Positions 1 to 8,143 of a DNA stretch of 28,012 nt are shown one piece after another. The notes below the pieces were generated by a model. It saw only the letters and a list, made by a program, of their open reading frames with translations. It was not told the DNA's origin and searched no databases. Origin of the DNA: a bacterium (GTDB lineage Bacteria > Krumholzibacteriota > Krumholzibacteriia > LZORAL124-64-63); NCBI GenBank assembly GCA_016703265.1, contig JADJCK010000017.1:1-28012 (forward strand). The letters are read 5' to 3'. The number at the start of each line of letters is the position of its first letter. Position 1 is the first letter of the stretch. The translations under genes and the position numbers were made by a program.

Positions 1-444
1 GTCGGCGCGGACGCCGGTATCGAGCACGAGTCGAACGGCCAACGGGACGCGCTCTCCCGCTCGTGGAATCAGGTCTATGTGGCGCCGCACTACCAGCGCG
101 ATCGGCTCCTGCTGCGCGCCAAGCTGCGCTGGCGCATTCCGGAGCCCGCCAAGGAAACCCCGGAGTCGAACCGGGGCGACGACAACCCCGCCATCGTCGA
201 TTTTCTGGGTTATGTCGACCTGCACGCATATTACCGCTGGCCGTCGTCCCACCAGGTCCACCTGATGGTGCGCGGCAACCCCGCCACGGGCCGGGGCTAC
301 GCCAGCCTGAACCTGAGCCACCGGCTGCCCAACGAGCAGAACGCCTGGATGGTCTTCACCGTCTCACACGGCTACGGCGAGTGCCTGCTCGACTACGACC
401 GGAAGGTCAGCCGCGTGGGGATCGGATTCATGCTGGCGCGGTAG
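1..444 (+). CDS. pldA: Outer membrane phospholipase A (OMPLA), C-terminal part
   Basis: The frame is open from the first base to a TAG at 442-444, so the N-terminus lies outside the window (147 residues remain). The fragment opens with GIEHESNG and, a few residues later, SRSWNQVY. In OMPLA these hold the catalytic His-Ser pair and the catalytic Asn. Here they are H9, S11 and N23, with the same 14-residue His-to-Asn spacing as E. coli PldA. The motifs NPATGRGYASLNLS, GYGECLLDYD and the terminal beta-strand VGIGFML are also family-typical and mark the end of the 12-stranded barrel. The enzyme hydrolyses acyl ester bonds of phospholipids in the outer membrane, normally as a calcium-dependent dimer. 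It is the best evidence here for a Gram-negative envelope. The catalytic residues are intact. The next gene has its own promoter, so the two are probably separate transcription units. Confidence 0.93.
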   Translation, partial: VGADAGIEHESNGQRDALSRSWNQVYVAPHYQRDRLLLRAKLRWRIPEPAKETPESNRGDDNPAIVDFLGYVDLHAYYRWPSSHQVHLMVRGNPATGRGYASLNLSHRLPNEQNAWMVFTVSHGYGECLLDYDRKVSRVGIGFMLAR

Positions 445-453
445 GGCCATTCC

Positions 454-481
454 TTGCAGCATTGCCGGGAGATGCTAGGAT
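454..481 (+). promoter_or_regulatory. Sigma-70-like promoter of terC
   Basis: TTGCAG (454-459) and TAGGAT (476-481) are separated by 16 bases. The -10 box is preceded by TGC, giving an extended -10. It lies 9 bases after the pldA stop and about 70 bases before the terC start. Confidence 0.55.
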
Positions 482-552
482 GTCGCCGCCGGCCGCCCTG
501 CCGCGCGCCCCGGCAACGAGCCGTCACCCACACTTTCCCGAGGAACCGACCG

Positions 553-1189
553 ATGGAGTGGATCACCGACCCCCAGGCCTGGATCGCCCTGCTGACCCTT
601 ACCAGCCTGGAAATCGTCCTGGGCATCGACAACATCATCTTCATCTCGATCCTCTCGGGCCGGCTGCCCGAGGCGCAGCGCGCCCGCGCCCGCACGCTGG
701 GGCTGGCCGCGGCCATGGCCACCCGGATCCTGCTGCTGGCCTCGCTCGCCTGGCTCGCGCACCTGACCGCCGAGCTGTTCACGGTGGGCAGCCACGCCAT
801 CACGGCGCGCGACCTGGTGCTGGTCGCCGGCGGCCTGTTCCTGCTGGCGAAGGCGACGTTCGAGATCCACCACAACCTCGAGGGCCGACCACCTGCCGGT
901 GATGATAGCCGCCGTGGTCATCGCCGTGCTGGTGATGATGGTCGCGGCCGGCGCCATCAGCCGCTTCGTCGAGGATCACCCCACGGTGAAGATGCTGGCG
1001 CTCTCGTTCCTGCTGCTGGTGGGCATGTCGCTCGTGGCCGACGGCTTCGGCCAGCACATCTCGAAGGGCTACATCTACTTCGCGATGGGCTTCTCGGTGT
1101 TCGTCGAGATGCTGAACCTGAAGATCCGCGCGCGCCGCGGCGACGCGCCGGTGAAGCTGCGGGGCTCGCCGGAAGCGCCCGAGGCCTGA
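553..1189 (+). pseudogene. terC: TerC-family integral membrane protein with internal frame-breaking deletion
   Basis: The 5' frame begins MEWITDPQAWIALLTLT, continues with the hallmark LEIVLGIDNIIFIS motif and runs to FEIHHNLEG at about 885. After that the frame turns into non-membrane Gly/Arg-rich sequence. The normal continuation, DHLPVMIAAVVIAVLVMM, then KMLALSFLLLVG and YFAMGFSVFVEML, starts at 887 in a different frame and ends at TGA 1187-1189. In intact relatives roughly 35-45 residues lie between these parts, including the helix with the second acidic motif (FSLDS). That helix is missing in every frame here. TerC proteins are multi-helix inner-membrane proteins linked to tellurite resistance and metal (Mn) export or metalation of secreted proteins. 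The start is supported by GAGGAA seven bases upstream. The gene is either a true pseudogene or an assembly collapse. It converges on the aminotransferase gene with one base between the stops. Confidence 0.85.
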
Positions 1190-1190
1190 C

Positions 1191-2423
1191 CTAAAGCACC
1201 GACTCGAGCACGCCGATGAGCCGCTCGATCTCGGCCGGCGTGTTGTAGTGCACGAAGCTCGCGCGCACCACGCCGTCGTCGGCCGGGATGCCCAGGGCCC
1301 GGCACAGGTGATAGGCGTACATGTGCCCGCAGCGGATCGCGACCCCGCTGGCGTCGACGGCGGCCGTGATCCCGCGCGCCGATTGCCGCTCGTGCCGGAA
1401 GCTGATCGTGCCCACGCGGGCTTCATCGGCGACCGGCGAACCGATCACGCGCACACCCGGTTTGCTGCCCAGGTACGCCAGCAGTCGCGCCGTCAGCGGC
1501 TGTTCCAGGGCCGCGGCGCGGGCGAACGCGGCCTCGACCACGGCGCGGTCGCAGGCGGCCTCCGCCCCGGCGCCGGCCAGCAGCTTGAGGTACCCGCCCA
1601 GCGCCAGCAGCCCCGCGCAACCCTCGTGATTGGCCCCGCCCGGCTCGAACTGGTAGGGCAGGTCGTCGCGGGGGATGAAGTCGTGGTTGGGGCCCGGCAG
1701 CTCGGCCAGCGCGTCATCGCGCCCGTAGAGCACGGCCATGTGCGGCCCGAACACCTTGTAGGTCGAGTACACGTACCAGTCCACGTCCCAGGCGTCGACG
1801 TCGATGGCGCGGTGCGGCGCATAAGCCACGCCGTCGGCCACCACGCGCGCGCCGACGGCATGTGCCGCCTGCACCACCGCCGGCAGGTCGACGATGCCGC
1901 CCAGCAGGTTCGAGACGTGGGGCAGCGCCACCAGCGCGGTGCGCTCGCTCAGCAGCCCGCGCAGCCCCTCCAGCGGGCAGGTGTACGTTTCCGTGTCCAC
2001 GCGCCACCAGCGGATGACCACGCCCTGACGCTCGAGCCGTTTCCAGCAGCCGAGGTTCGCCTCGTGGCCGGATTCGGCCAGGATGATCTCCTGTCCCGGC
2101 CGCAGCACCTGCGCGTAGCACGAGGCCAGCAGGTTGAGCAGCACCGTCGTCGAGGGGCCGATGATGGCCTGGCCCCGCCGCGCGTTGACGAACGTGCGCG
2201 CGAAGTCGTGCGCGGCGTCGACCGTCGCCGTGCAGCGCCGCGACAGCTCGTAACCCGCGCCCAGCTGCACGTAGGTCTCACGCATATAGCGGTGCATGGC
2301 GTCGGCCACGCAGGCGGGCACCTGCGAGCCGCCGGCGTTCTCCAGGAACGCCACGTCGCCGGCCAGGGCGGGAAAGGCGGAGCGCAGCACGGCGAGGTCG
2401 GGGGGCGACAGTCTCTGGCTCAT
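1191..2423 (-). CDS. Class V PLP-dependent aminotransferase, cysteine desulfurase-like (VC1184/TIGR01976-type)
   Basis: This 410-residue protein has the fold-type I pattern of SufS/NifS-like enzymes. H120 in ESGHEANL should stack on the cofactor, D197 in VVADGVAYAPH should bind the pyridine nitrogen, and K223 in YSTYKVFGPH should form the Schiff base. Near the C-terminus the family motif reads IRCGHMYAYHLC. At the position of the SufS catalytic cysteine (RTGHHCA) this protein has tyrosine (Y369), so classical persulfide chemistry is doubtful; C365 is nearby but not aligned. The reaction could be another PLP-dependent lyase or transaminase step. GGAGAG precedes the ATG. It is the second gene of a minus-strand operon, 63 bases after the ADP-ribosylglycohydrolase-like gene, so a linked role is likely but unknown. 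The family call is firm and the substrate is not. Confidence 0.88.
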   Translation of the reverse strand: MSQRLSPPDLAVLRSAFPALAGDVAFLENAGGSQVPACVADAMHRYMRETYVQLGAGYELSRRCTATVDAAHDFARTFVNARRGQAIIGPSTTVLLNLLASCYAQVLRPGQEIILAESGHEANLGCWKRLERQGVVIRWWRVDTETYTCPLEGLRGLLSERTALVALPHVSNLLGGIVDLPAVVQAAHAVGARVVADGVAYAPHRAIDVDAWDVDWYVYSTYKVFGPHMAVLYGRDDALAELPGPNHDFIPRDDLPYQFEPGGANHEGCAGLLALGGYLKLLAGAGAEAACDRAVVEAAFARAAALEQPLTARLLAYLGSKPGVRVIGSPVADEARVGTISFRHERQSARGITAAVDASGVAIRCGHMYAYHLCRALGIPADDGVVRASFVHYNTPAEIERLIGVLESVL

Positions 2424-2486
2424 GTTCGGCTCTCCGGTCGGGGTGGAACCTGATCATGCCTTCCGGGGAGCTTGCCGTCATCAACT

Positions 2487-3575
2487 TCAGGCGAAGCGCG
2501 CCGTGAACGCCTCGATCTCCGTCTCCAGGGCGGCCCTCTCCGCCAGGCCGGCCAGCCAGCGCGGGGGGATGGCGCCGACGCCGTGCGCCGCGCCCAGGAT
2601 GGCGCCCAGCACCGCGCCGCGGTGGCAGTTGTCGCCGCCGACGTTGGTGTTGGCGACCAGTGCGCCCTCGAGGTCGCCGGCGTAGCGCGCCGCCAGGTAG
2701 AGCACGGCCGGGAACGACTGGTCGATGTAGCAGGCGGGGCTGAGCCGCCGGCCGATCACCTCCAGGTCGGACAGCTCGCCGGCGAGGGCCCGCTCGACCC
2801 ACGACGCCACCGGCTTGCCGAGCCCGGCGGCGGTCTCGCAGGCGAGCGCACGCATCCGATCCGCGTCGACGACATCGGTCGAGGCCAGTTGCAGGAGCAG
2901 CCGCCCCAGCGCCAGGGCGTACCGCTCCAGTTGCCGCGAGCGGTGGGTCAGCCGCAGCTGCGCGAGCAGTTCGGACTCGGCGCGGCCGGGGTCGGCGTGT
3001 GCGGCCAGGATCACCAGCGGCAGCGAGACCAGGCCGCCGATCGAGGCCGTGTCGTGGCCCTCGGCGCCCGCGCAGCGAGCGGGCGCCAGGCCGAGGGCGA
3101 AGTTGGCGAAGAAATCCCGGTGGTACGATTCGGCATAGGTGTCGCCGTGGGCGTCGGGCGCGGTCATGAACGCAACGTAGTCGTCCAGGAATCCCGCCGG
3201 GTCGTGCCGGCCGTTGGCCGCCAGCGACCGCAGCAGGATCCGGGCGCAGAGGAGGTTGAGCGTGTTGTCGCCGGCGCGCAGCCCGTGGTGGTAGTGGATG
3301 TTCGGCTCGCACCACAGGTGCTTGCGGCCCTTGAGGATAACCGAACCGACAACCTCGCCCTCCTGCGTGCCCCGCCCGGCGCGTCCGGTGCTGGCCAGCG
3401 ACATGATCGCACCGGGATGTTCCCGGTGCGGCGCCGCGAAATCACGCACCACGCCGTAATCCCGCCGCAGCGCGGCGGTGTCGTAGTACCAGTGGACCGG
3501 CATGGCGAGGGCATCGCCGACGAACAGGCCCCAGAGGGCGCCGCGGATCCGCCCGGCCACCGCAACGGTTTCCAT
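2487..3575 (-). CDS. ADP-ribosylglycohydrolase (ARH/DraG-like) family protein
   Basis: This 362-residue protein has the ADP-ribosylglycohydrolase layout. The N-terminal helix reads RGALWGLFVGDALAMP (residues 11-26). An AGDNTLNLL segment at 101-109 sits where the first metal-binding acidic cluster lies. The C-terminal NVGGDNCHRGAVLGAILGAAHG region (311-332) corresponds to the GDDxDT-type second metal site followed by the small-residue helix. Family members remove ADP-ribose from proteins or cleave related N- or O-glycosidic bonds using two Mg or Mn ions. Here both clusters have Asn in some usual Asp positions (DN and GGDN), so the substrate may differ from DraG. I chose the start at 3575 because AGGAGG lies eight bases upstream; the open frame continues further only as antisense of the next gene. 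There is no signal peptide, so it is cytoplasmic. It is the first gene of a two-gene operon with the aminotransferase, and divergent from the tricorn gene. Confidence 0.85.
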   Translation of the reverse strand: METVAVAGRIRGALWGLFVGDALAMPVHWYYDTAALRRDYGVVRDFAAPHREHPGAIMSLASTGRAGRGTQEGEVVGSVILKGRKHLWCEPNIHYHHGLRAGDNTLNLLCARILLRSLAANGRHDPAGFLDDYVAFMTAPDAHGDTYAESYHRDFFANFALGLAPARCAGAEGHDTASIGGLVSLPLVILAAHADPGRAESELLAQLRLTHRSRQLERYALALGRLLLQLASTDVVDADRMRALACETAAGLGKPVASWVERALAGELSDLEVIGRRLSPACYIDQSFPAVLYLAARYAGDLEGALVANTNVGGDNCHRGAVLGAILGAAHGVGAIPPRWLAGLAERAALETEIEAFTARFA

Positions 3576-3722
3576 CCTGCCTCCTGGCGGCCGCCCCGCA
3601 ACCCGCGGCGCCGGTTTCGCGTATTCGTGAGTTGGCGCCGACCCGCTCGCGTTTGTCGGCCGTTCCTGTAGAATCACGCGACACGACCCCCGTCGCCACT
3701 CGTTCCCCGAGGAGCCCGTTCC

Positions 3723-6700
3723 ATGAAGTCGCCGTTTGCCCTCGTGCTGGCGCTGGCCCTGGCCGTCGCCGTGCCGGCCCTGGCCGCGCCCGCCGAGCCG
3801 CCCCTGTGGCTGCGCTACCCCGCCATCTCCCCCGACGGCGCCACCGTCGTCTTCGAGTACAAGGGCGACCTGTGGTCGGTCCCTGCGGGCGGCGGCACTG
3901 CGAGCCCGCTGACCATCAGCGAATCCTACGAGTATGCCCCGGTCTGGAGCCGCGACGGCAGCAGCCTGGCGTTCGCCTCGGACCGGTACGGCAACTTCGA
4001 CGTCTTCGTCCTGCCGTCGACCGGCGGCGAGGCGCGCCGGCTGACCTTCCACTCCACGGGCGAGATGCCTTCGTCGTTCACGGCCGACGACAAGGCGGTG
4101 CTGTTCTCGGCCGCCCGGCAGGACCCGGCCAGCAACGCCCAGTTCCCCACCGGGGCCATGAGTGAGCTGTACAGCGTGCCGGTGGCCGGCGGGCGCATCA
4201 CGCGCGTGCTGCCGATTCCGGCGAACAACGTCGACGTCCGGGGCGAGCAGCTGCTCTACCACGACTACAAGGGCGTCGAGAGTCCCTGGCGCAAGCACCA
4301 CACATCTTCTGTGACGCGCGACATCTGGGTGTACGACACGAAGTCCGGCGCCTACCGCCAGCTGACGACGCACCCGGCCGAGGACCGCAACCCGGTCTTC
4401 GGCGCCGGCGCCGACGACTACTACTGGCTGAGCGAGCGCGACGGCTCGTTCAACGTCTACCAGGGCTCGCTGGCCGACCCGTCGCGCGCGACGGCCCTGA
4501 CGAAGTTCACGAAGCACCCGGTGCGCTTCCTCACGCGGGCACAGGACGGCACGCTCTGCTTCAGCTTCGACGGCGAGCTGTACACGCTCAAGCCCGGCGC
4601 CCAGCCCGTGAAGCTGGCTGTGCGCGTGGGTGTCGACGGCCGCGCCATCCTCGACCGCGTGGTGATGGTGAACGAGGACCTGTCCGACCTGGTGCTGGCG
4701 CCCTCGGGCAAGGAGTTCGCCTACGTCTTCCGCGGCGAGATCTTCGTCAGCAGCGTCGAGGGCGGCGTCACCAAGCGCATCACCGACACGCCCTGGCAGG
4801 AGCGCAGCCCCGGCTGGAGCCCCGACGGGCGCACCCTGGTCTACGCCGCCGAGCCGGACCAGAGCTGGAACATCACCACGACGTCCATCGCGCGGGACGC
4901 CGAGCCCTACTTCCACGCTGCGACCGTGCTGAAGACCGAGTCGGTCGTGGCCACCGATGCCGAGGAATTCCAGCCCGCGTTCTCGCCCGACGGCAAGGAG
5001 ATCGCGTACCTGGAGAACCGCGTCGCGCTGAAGGTCGTCAACCTGGCGTCGAAGGAGTCGCGCCTGGTCCTGCCGGCAGACCACAATTATTCCTACGCCG
5101 ACGGTGACCAGTGGTACCAGTGGTCGCCCGACGGGAAGTGGTTCCTGGTGCAGTACGGCCTGCCGCAGCGCGTGATGACGCCGGAGATCGGCCTCGTGGC
5201 GGCCGACGGCAAGAGTGCGGTCACCAACCTCACCTACAGCGGCTACGACGACATCCTGCCGAAGTGGTCCCTGGACGGCAAGGCGATGGTCTGGGGCACG
5301 AATCGCGACGGCTCCCTCTCGCAGGGCGGCAGCGCGTTCACCTGGGACGTGCACGCGCTGTTCTTCGAGCGCGCGGCCTATGAGCGTTTCCGCCTGTCCA
5401 AGGAGGACTTCGCGCTGGTGAAGGAGGCGGAAGAGAAGAAGGACGAGGCGAAGGGCGACGAAGGCAAGGACGCGAAGAGCAAGAAGGACAAAAAGGACAA
5501 GGACAAGGACAAGGACAAGCCCGCCGACGTCGTGATCGACCGCGAGGGCCTGGCCGAGCGTCGCGTCAGGCTGACGACCCACAACTCGCCGGCCACGGAC
5601 TGGGTCCTGGCCGAAGACGGCGAGAAGCTCTTCTACCTGACCGCGTTCGAGGACGGCCACGACGTGTGGGTGGTCGAGACGCGGACAGGTGAGGCTTCGC
5701 AGCTGGCCAAGGTCGGCGCCCGGGTCGAGAACCTGCAGCTTTCGGCCGACGGGAAGTTCCTGGTCCTGCTGGCCGGCGGCAAGGCGAAGAAGATCGATGC
5801 CGAGAAGGGCAGCGTCGAGCCGCTGAAGACCGGCGGCGAGATGGTGCTGAAGCAGGGCGACGAGCGGGCCTACATCTTCGATCACGCCTGGCGCCAGTTG
5901 AAGCGCAAGTTCTACGTGCAGGACCTGCACGGCGTCGACTGGGACGGCTATCACGCCGCCTACCGCCGCTTCCTGCCGCACATCAACAACAACTACGATT
6001 TCGCCGAGATGCTCAGCGAACTGCTCGGCGAGATGAACGCCTCGCACACCGGCTGCTACTACCGGCCGACGTCGCCGACGGGCGACCAGACCGCATCTCT
6101 GGGCCTGTTCTACGACGACGCGTTCACGGGCGCCGGCCTGAAGGTGGCCGAAGTCGTGGCCGGCGGCCCCTGCGACAAGTCCTCGCTGCGGCTGCGCGCC
6201 GGCCACGTGATCGAGAAGATCGACGGCCAGCCCGTGGCGGCGGACGCCGACTGGGCCCGGCACCTGAACCGGCGCATCGGCCAGCGCGTGCTGCTGTCGG
6301 TGCTCGACCCTGCCAAGGGCGAGCGGTGGGACGAGGAGGTCAAGCCGATCAACCCCGGTGAGGAGAACGAGCTCCTCTACAAGCGCTGGGTCCGCAACCG
6401 GCGCGACGAGGTGTCGCGCCTGTCCGGCGGCAAGGTCGGCTACGTGCATGTGCGGTCGATGAACGACGCCAGCATGCGCCATGTGTTCGAGGAGGCGCTC
6501 GGCCGCAACATCGGCTGCGAGGCCCTCGTCGTCGACACGCGGTTCAACGGCGGCGGCAATATCCATGAGCAATTGTCGGATTTCCTGGCCGGCAAGGCCT
6601 ACTTCGACATCATCCCGCATGGCCAGTTCGTGGGGTCCGAGTCGTACGACAAGTGGACCAAGCCCTCGATCGTCGTCATGGGCGAGAGCAACTACTCCGA

Positions 6701-6980
6701 CGCGCATCTCTTCCCGGTGGCCTACAAGACCAAGGGCGTGGGCCGCACGCTGGGCATGCCCGTGCCCGGGACCGGCACCTTCGTCTGGTGGGAGCCGCAG
6801 ATCGACCCCTCGCTGCGCTTCGGCATCCCCATGGGCGGCTGGCGCGGCCAGGACGGCAAGTTCTGCGAGAACACGCAGCTCGAGCCCGACGTGCTGGTGC
6901 GCAACGAGCCGGACGTGCTCACGAAGGGGCGCGACCAGCAGCTCGAGGCGGCGGTCAGGGAGTTGCTGAAACAGCAGTAG
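3723..6980 (+). CDS. Tricorn-type S41 protease with PD40/beta-propeller repeats and PDZ domain
   Basis: This 1085-residue protein starts with a Sec signal peptide (LALALAVAVPALAAPA), so it is periplasmic or secreted. The first half is built of TolB/PD40-like propeller blades, seen as repeated SPDG or SRDG motifs (ISPDGATVVF, WSRDGSSLAF, WSPDGRTLVY, FSPDGKEIAY, WSPDGKWFLV). At about residues 565-600 there is a highly charged Lys/Asp/Glu linker (KKDKKDKDKDKDK). The C-terminal half has the tricorn core motif NASHTG (S774, H775), a PDZ domain (about 800-870) and the S41 domain. The likely nucleophile is S992 in NYSDAHLFP, where tricorns usually have SxGD-FP. Such proteases degrade peptides and misfolded proteins. 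GAGGAG lies eight bases before the ATG, and a possible -10 (TAGAAT) is at 3669-3674 with no clear -35. The gene stands alone and is followed by a hairpin. Confidence 0.92.
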   Translation: MKSPFALVLALALAVAVPALAAPAEPPLWLRYPAISPDGATVVFEYKGDLWSVPAGGGTASPLTISESYEYAPVWSRDGSSLAFASDRYGNFDVFVLPSTGGEARRLTFHSTGEMPSSFTADDKAVLFSAARQDPASNAQFPTGAMSELYSVPVAGGRITRVLPIPANNVDVRGEQLLYHDYKGVESPWRKHHTSSVTRDIWVYDTKSGAYRQLTTHPAEDRNPVFGAGADDYYWLSERDGSFNVYQGSLADPSRATALTKFTKHPVRFLTRAQDGTLCFSFDGELYTLKPGAQPVKLAVRVGVDGRAILDRVVMVNEDLSDLVLAPSGKEFAYVFRGEIFVSSVEGGVTKRITDTPWQERSPGWSPDGRTLVYAAEPDQSWNITTTSIARDAEPYFHAATVLKTESVVATDAEEFQPAFSPDGKEIAYLENRVALKVVNLASKESRLVLPADHNYSYADGDQWYQWSPDGKWFLVQYGLPQRVMTPEIGLVAADGKSAVTNLTYSGYDDILPKWSLDGKAMVWGTNRDGSLSQGGSAFTWDVHALFFERAAYERFRLSKEDFALVKEAEEKKDEAKGDEGKDAKSKKDKKDKDKDKDKPADVVIDREGLAERRVRLTTHNSPATDWVLAEDGEKLFYLTAFEDGHDVWVVETRTGEASQLAKVGARVENLQLSADGKFLVLLAGGKAKKIDAEKGSVEPLKTGGEMVLKQGDERAYIFDHAWRQLKRKFYVQDLHGVDWDGYHAAYRRFLPHINNNYDFAEMLSELLGEMNASHTGCYYRPTSPTGDQTASLGLFYDDAFTGAGLKVAEVVAGGPCDKSSLRLRAGHVIEKIDGQPVAADADWARHLNRRIGQRVLLSVLDPAKGERWDEEVKPINPGEENELLYKRWVRNRRDEVSRLSGGKVGYVHVRSMNDASMRHVFEEALGRNIGCEALVVDTRFNGGGNIHEQLSDFLAGKAYFDIIPHGQFVGSESYDKWTKPSIVVMGESNYSDAHLFPVAYKTKGVGRTLGMPVPGTGTFVWWEPQIDPSLRFGIPMGGWRGQDGKFCENTQLEPDVLVRNEPDVLTKGRDQQLEAAVRELLKQQ

Positions 6981-7015
6981 ACGCGCGCTTCAGTCGCGTT
7001 AACGGAATGGCAACA

Positions 7016-7050
7016 GGGCGCGGGCCATTGGTCCGCGCCCTTGATATTTC
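7016..7050 (+). terminator. Hairpin terminator after the tricorn gene
   Basis: GGGCGCGG pairs with CCGCGCCC (7016-7040). Three further inner pairs (one G-U) close on an ATT loop. TTGATATTTC follows, a moderate U-rich tail. It lies 36 bases after the stop. Confidence 0.75.
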
Positions 7051-7075
7051 CCCTTCCCTGCACTGCCGGATCGTG

Positions 7076-7081
7076 GATAAT
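7076..7081 (+). promoter_or_regulatory. Possible -10 box for the caspase-fold lipoprotein gene
   Basis: GATAAT at 7076-7081 lies 94 bases before the start codon and just after the upstream terminator. No convincing -35 is visible at 16-18 bases, so this is a weak call. Confidence 0.3.
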
Positions 7082-7175
7082 GGATGCAGGGTGCTGGCTT
7101 AGGCCGGTGTGTGGAGGCGTTCACCCGCGGCACGGGAATCATCACCCTGACCTGCCTTGCGAGAGGACAAAACCC

Positions 7176-8015
7176 ATGAGGAAGCTCACCCTCGTCCTGG
7201 GTCTGCTGCTTGCTGCCCTGTTGTCGGGTTGCAGCACTGACCAGCCCACCTCACCCGCCGACACCGCCACCATCGACGGCGCCCAGTTCCAGCGTCCGGA
7301 GTTCATCGACGAGCGGCCCGAGGCCGTTCAGCAGCAGTTCACCCTGACCGAAGCCGACGTCTTCACGGTGACGCCGGCGTCGCCGGACAAGGTCGGCGCC
7401 AAGTATGCGCTGGTCATCGGCATCTCGGACTACGCCGGCACGACCAACGACCTGACCTATTGCGACGACGATGCCGTCGATTGGCGGAACTACCTGCAGG
7501 GCCAGGGCTACACCGTCACCACCCTGCTCAACCTGGCGGCGACGAAGTCGGCCATCGAGGCAGCCGTGGCGAATCTGGCTTCGCTGAGCATCGCCGGCAA
7601 CGAGATCGCGTTCGCCTATTCGGGCCACGGCTCGCGCGGCAACATGGTCACGACCGACCTCTACTACATCAGCAGCGCCTGGTTCGGCGGCATGTTCACG
7701 AGCGTGGGCAGCACGAAGATGTCGTTCAATTTCGACGCCTGCCAGATCGGCGCCTTCGGAACGGCACTGACCAAGGTGGGCCGCGTCATTGCCCTGGCCT
7801 CGGACACCAGGAAGTACAGCTATGACGGCACCGCGGCCATGGCCAACGGCGTCTTCACCTACTACCAGATGCTCGGGTTCGACCAGGTGGGATATGTGTT
7901 CGCCGAGGACGATGACGCCTACGCCGTCGCCCAGATGAAGCTGTGGGCCGCCACGGCGCGCGTGAAGGTGGCGCCGTACTACATCGACAACTTCGTCGGC
8001 AGCCTGGACTATTGA
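7176..8015 (+). CDS. Caspase-fold (peptidase C14/metacaspase-like) lipoprotein
   Basis: I placed the start at 7176 because GAGAGG lies about ten bases upstream and the protein then begins with a lipoprotein signal, LLLAALLSGCS, with the lipidated Cys at residue 20. The mature 260-residue protein has a caspase-like (CHAT/C14) core: KYALVIGISDY (first strand), DDDAVDW, then the catalytic dyad His151 in FAYSGHGSRG and Cys189 in NFDACQIGAF. This order and spacing are typical of prokaryotic metacaspase relatives. It is predicted to be anchored in the inner or outer membrane facing the periplasm, as a cysteine endopeptidase with unknown targets. No beta-propeller, FlgD-like or pro-domain is attached, so the protein is essentially the catalytic domain on a lipid anchor. 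The region between the signal and the core (about 20-70) is low-complexity Pro/Thr/Glu. A hairpin follows the gene. Confidence 0.9.
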   Translation: MRKLTLVLGLLLAALLSGCSTDQPTSPADTATIDGAQFQRPEFIDERPEAVQQQFTLTEADVFTVTPASPDKVGAKYALVIGISDYAGTTNDLTYCDDDAVDWRNYLQGQGYTVTTLLNLAATKSAIEAAVANLASLSIAGNEIAFAYSGHGSRGNMVTTDLYYISSAWFGGMFTSVGSTKMSFNFDACQIGAFGTALTKVGRVIALASDTRKYSYDGTAAMANGVFTYYQMLGFDQVGYVFAEDDDAYAVAQMKLWAATARVKVAPYYIDNFVGSLDY

Positions 8016-8066
8016 GCCGGCGCTGATCAGTATCGAGACCGCGCCCGTTGCCGCGGGTTGCCATTC

Positions 8067-8098
8067 GGGGGAGCCGGTCCATCCGGATCGGCTCCTCC
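8067..8098 (+). terminator. Stem-loop between the two lipoprotein genes
   Basis: GGAGCCGGTCC (8070-8080) pairs with GGATCGGCTCC (8085-8095) with one G-U pair, and the stem extends three pairs outward, around an ATCC loop. No U-run follows, so it may be a factor-dependent terminator or an RNA-stabilising hairpin. Confidence 0.55.
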
Positions 8099-8143
8099 CT
8101 GCAAAGCCTCGGATAGAGCCGTAACCGTCACCTGGAGGAAGCC

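Noticed and set aside
1248..2453. 401-codon plus-strand open frame over the aminotransferase
   Set aside because: The minus-strand product has a complete PLP-enzyme signature, and this frame shows none.
5490..5520. Repeated GGACAA units as a tandem-repeat element
   Set aside because: They encode the charged linker in frame and are too short and imperfect to call a separate repeat.
3576..6707. Long minus-strand open frame extending the ADP-ribosylhydrolase upstream
   Set aside because: It is antisense to the tricorn gene, whose motifs are clear. The AGGAGG site sets the true start at 3575.
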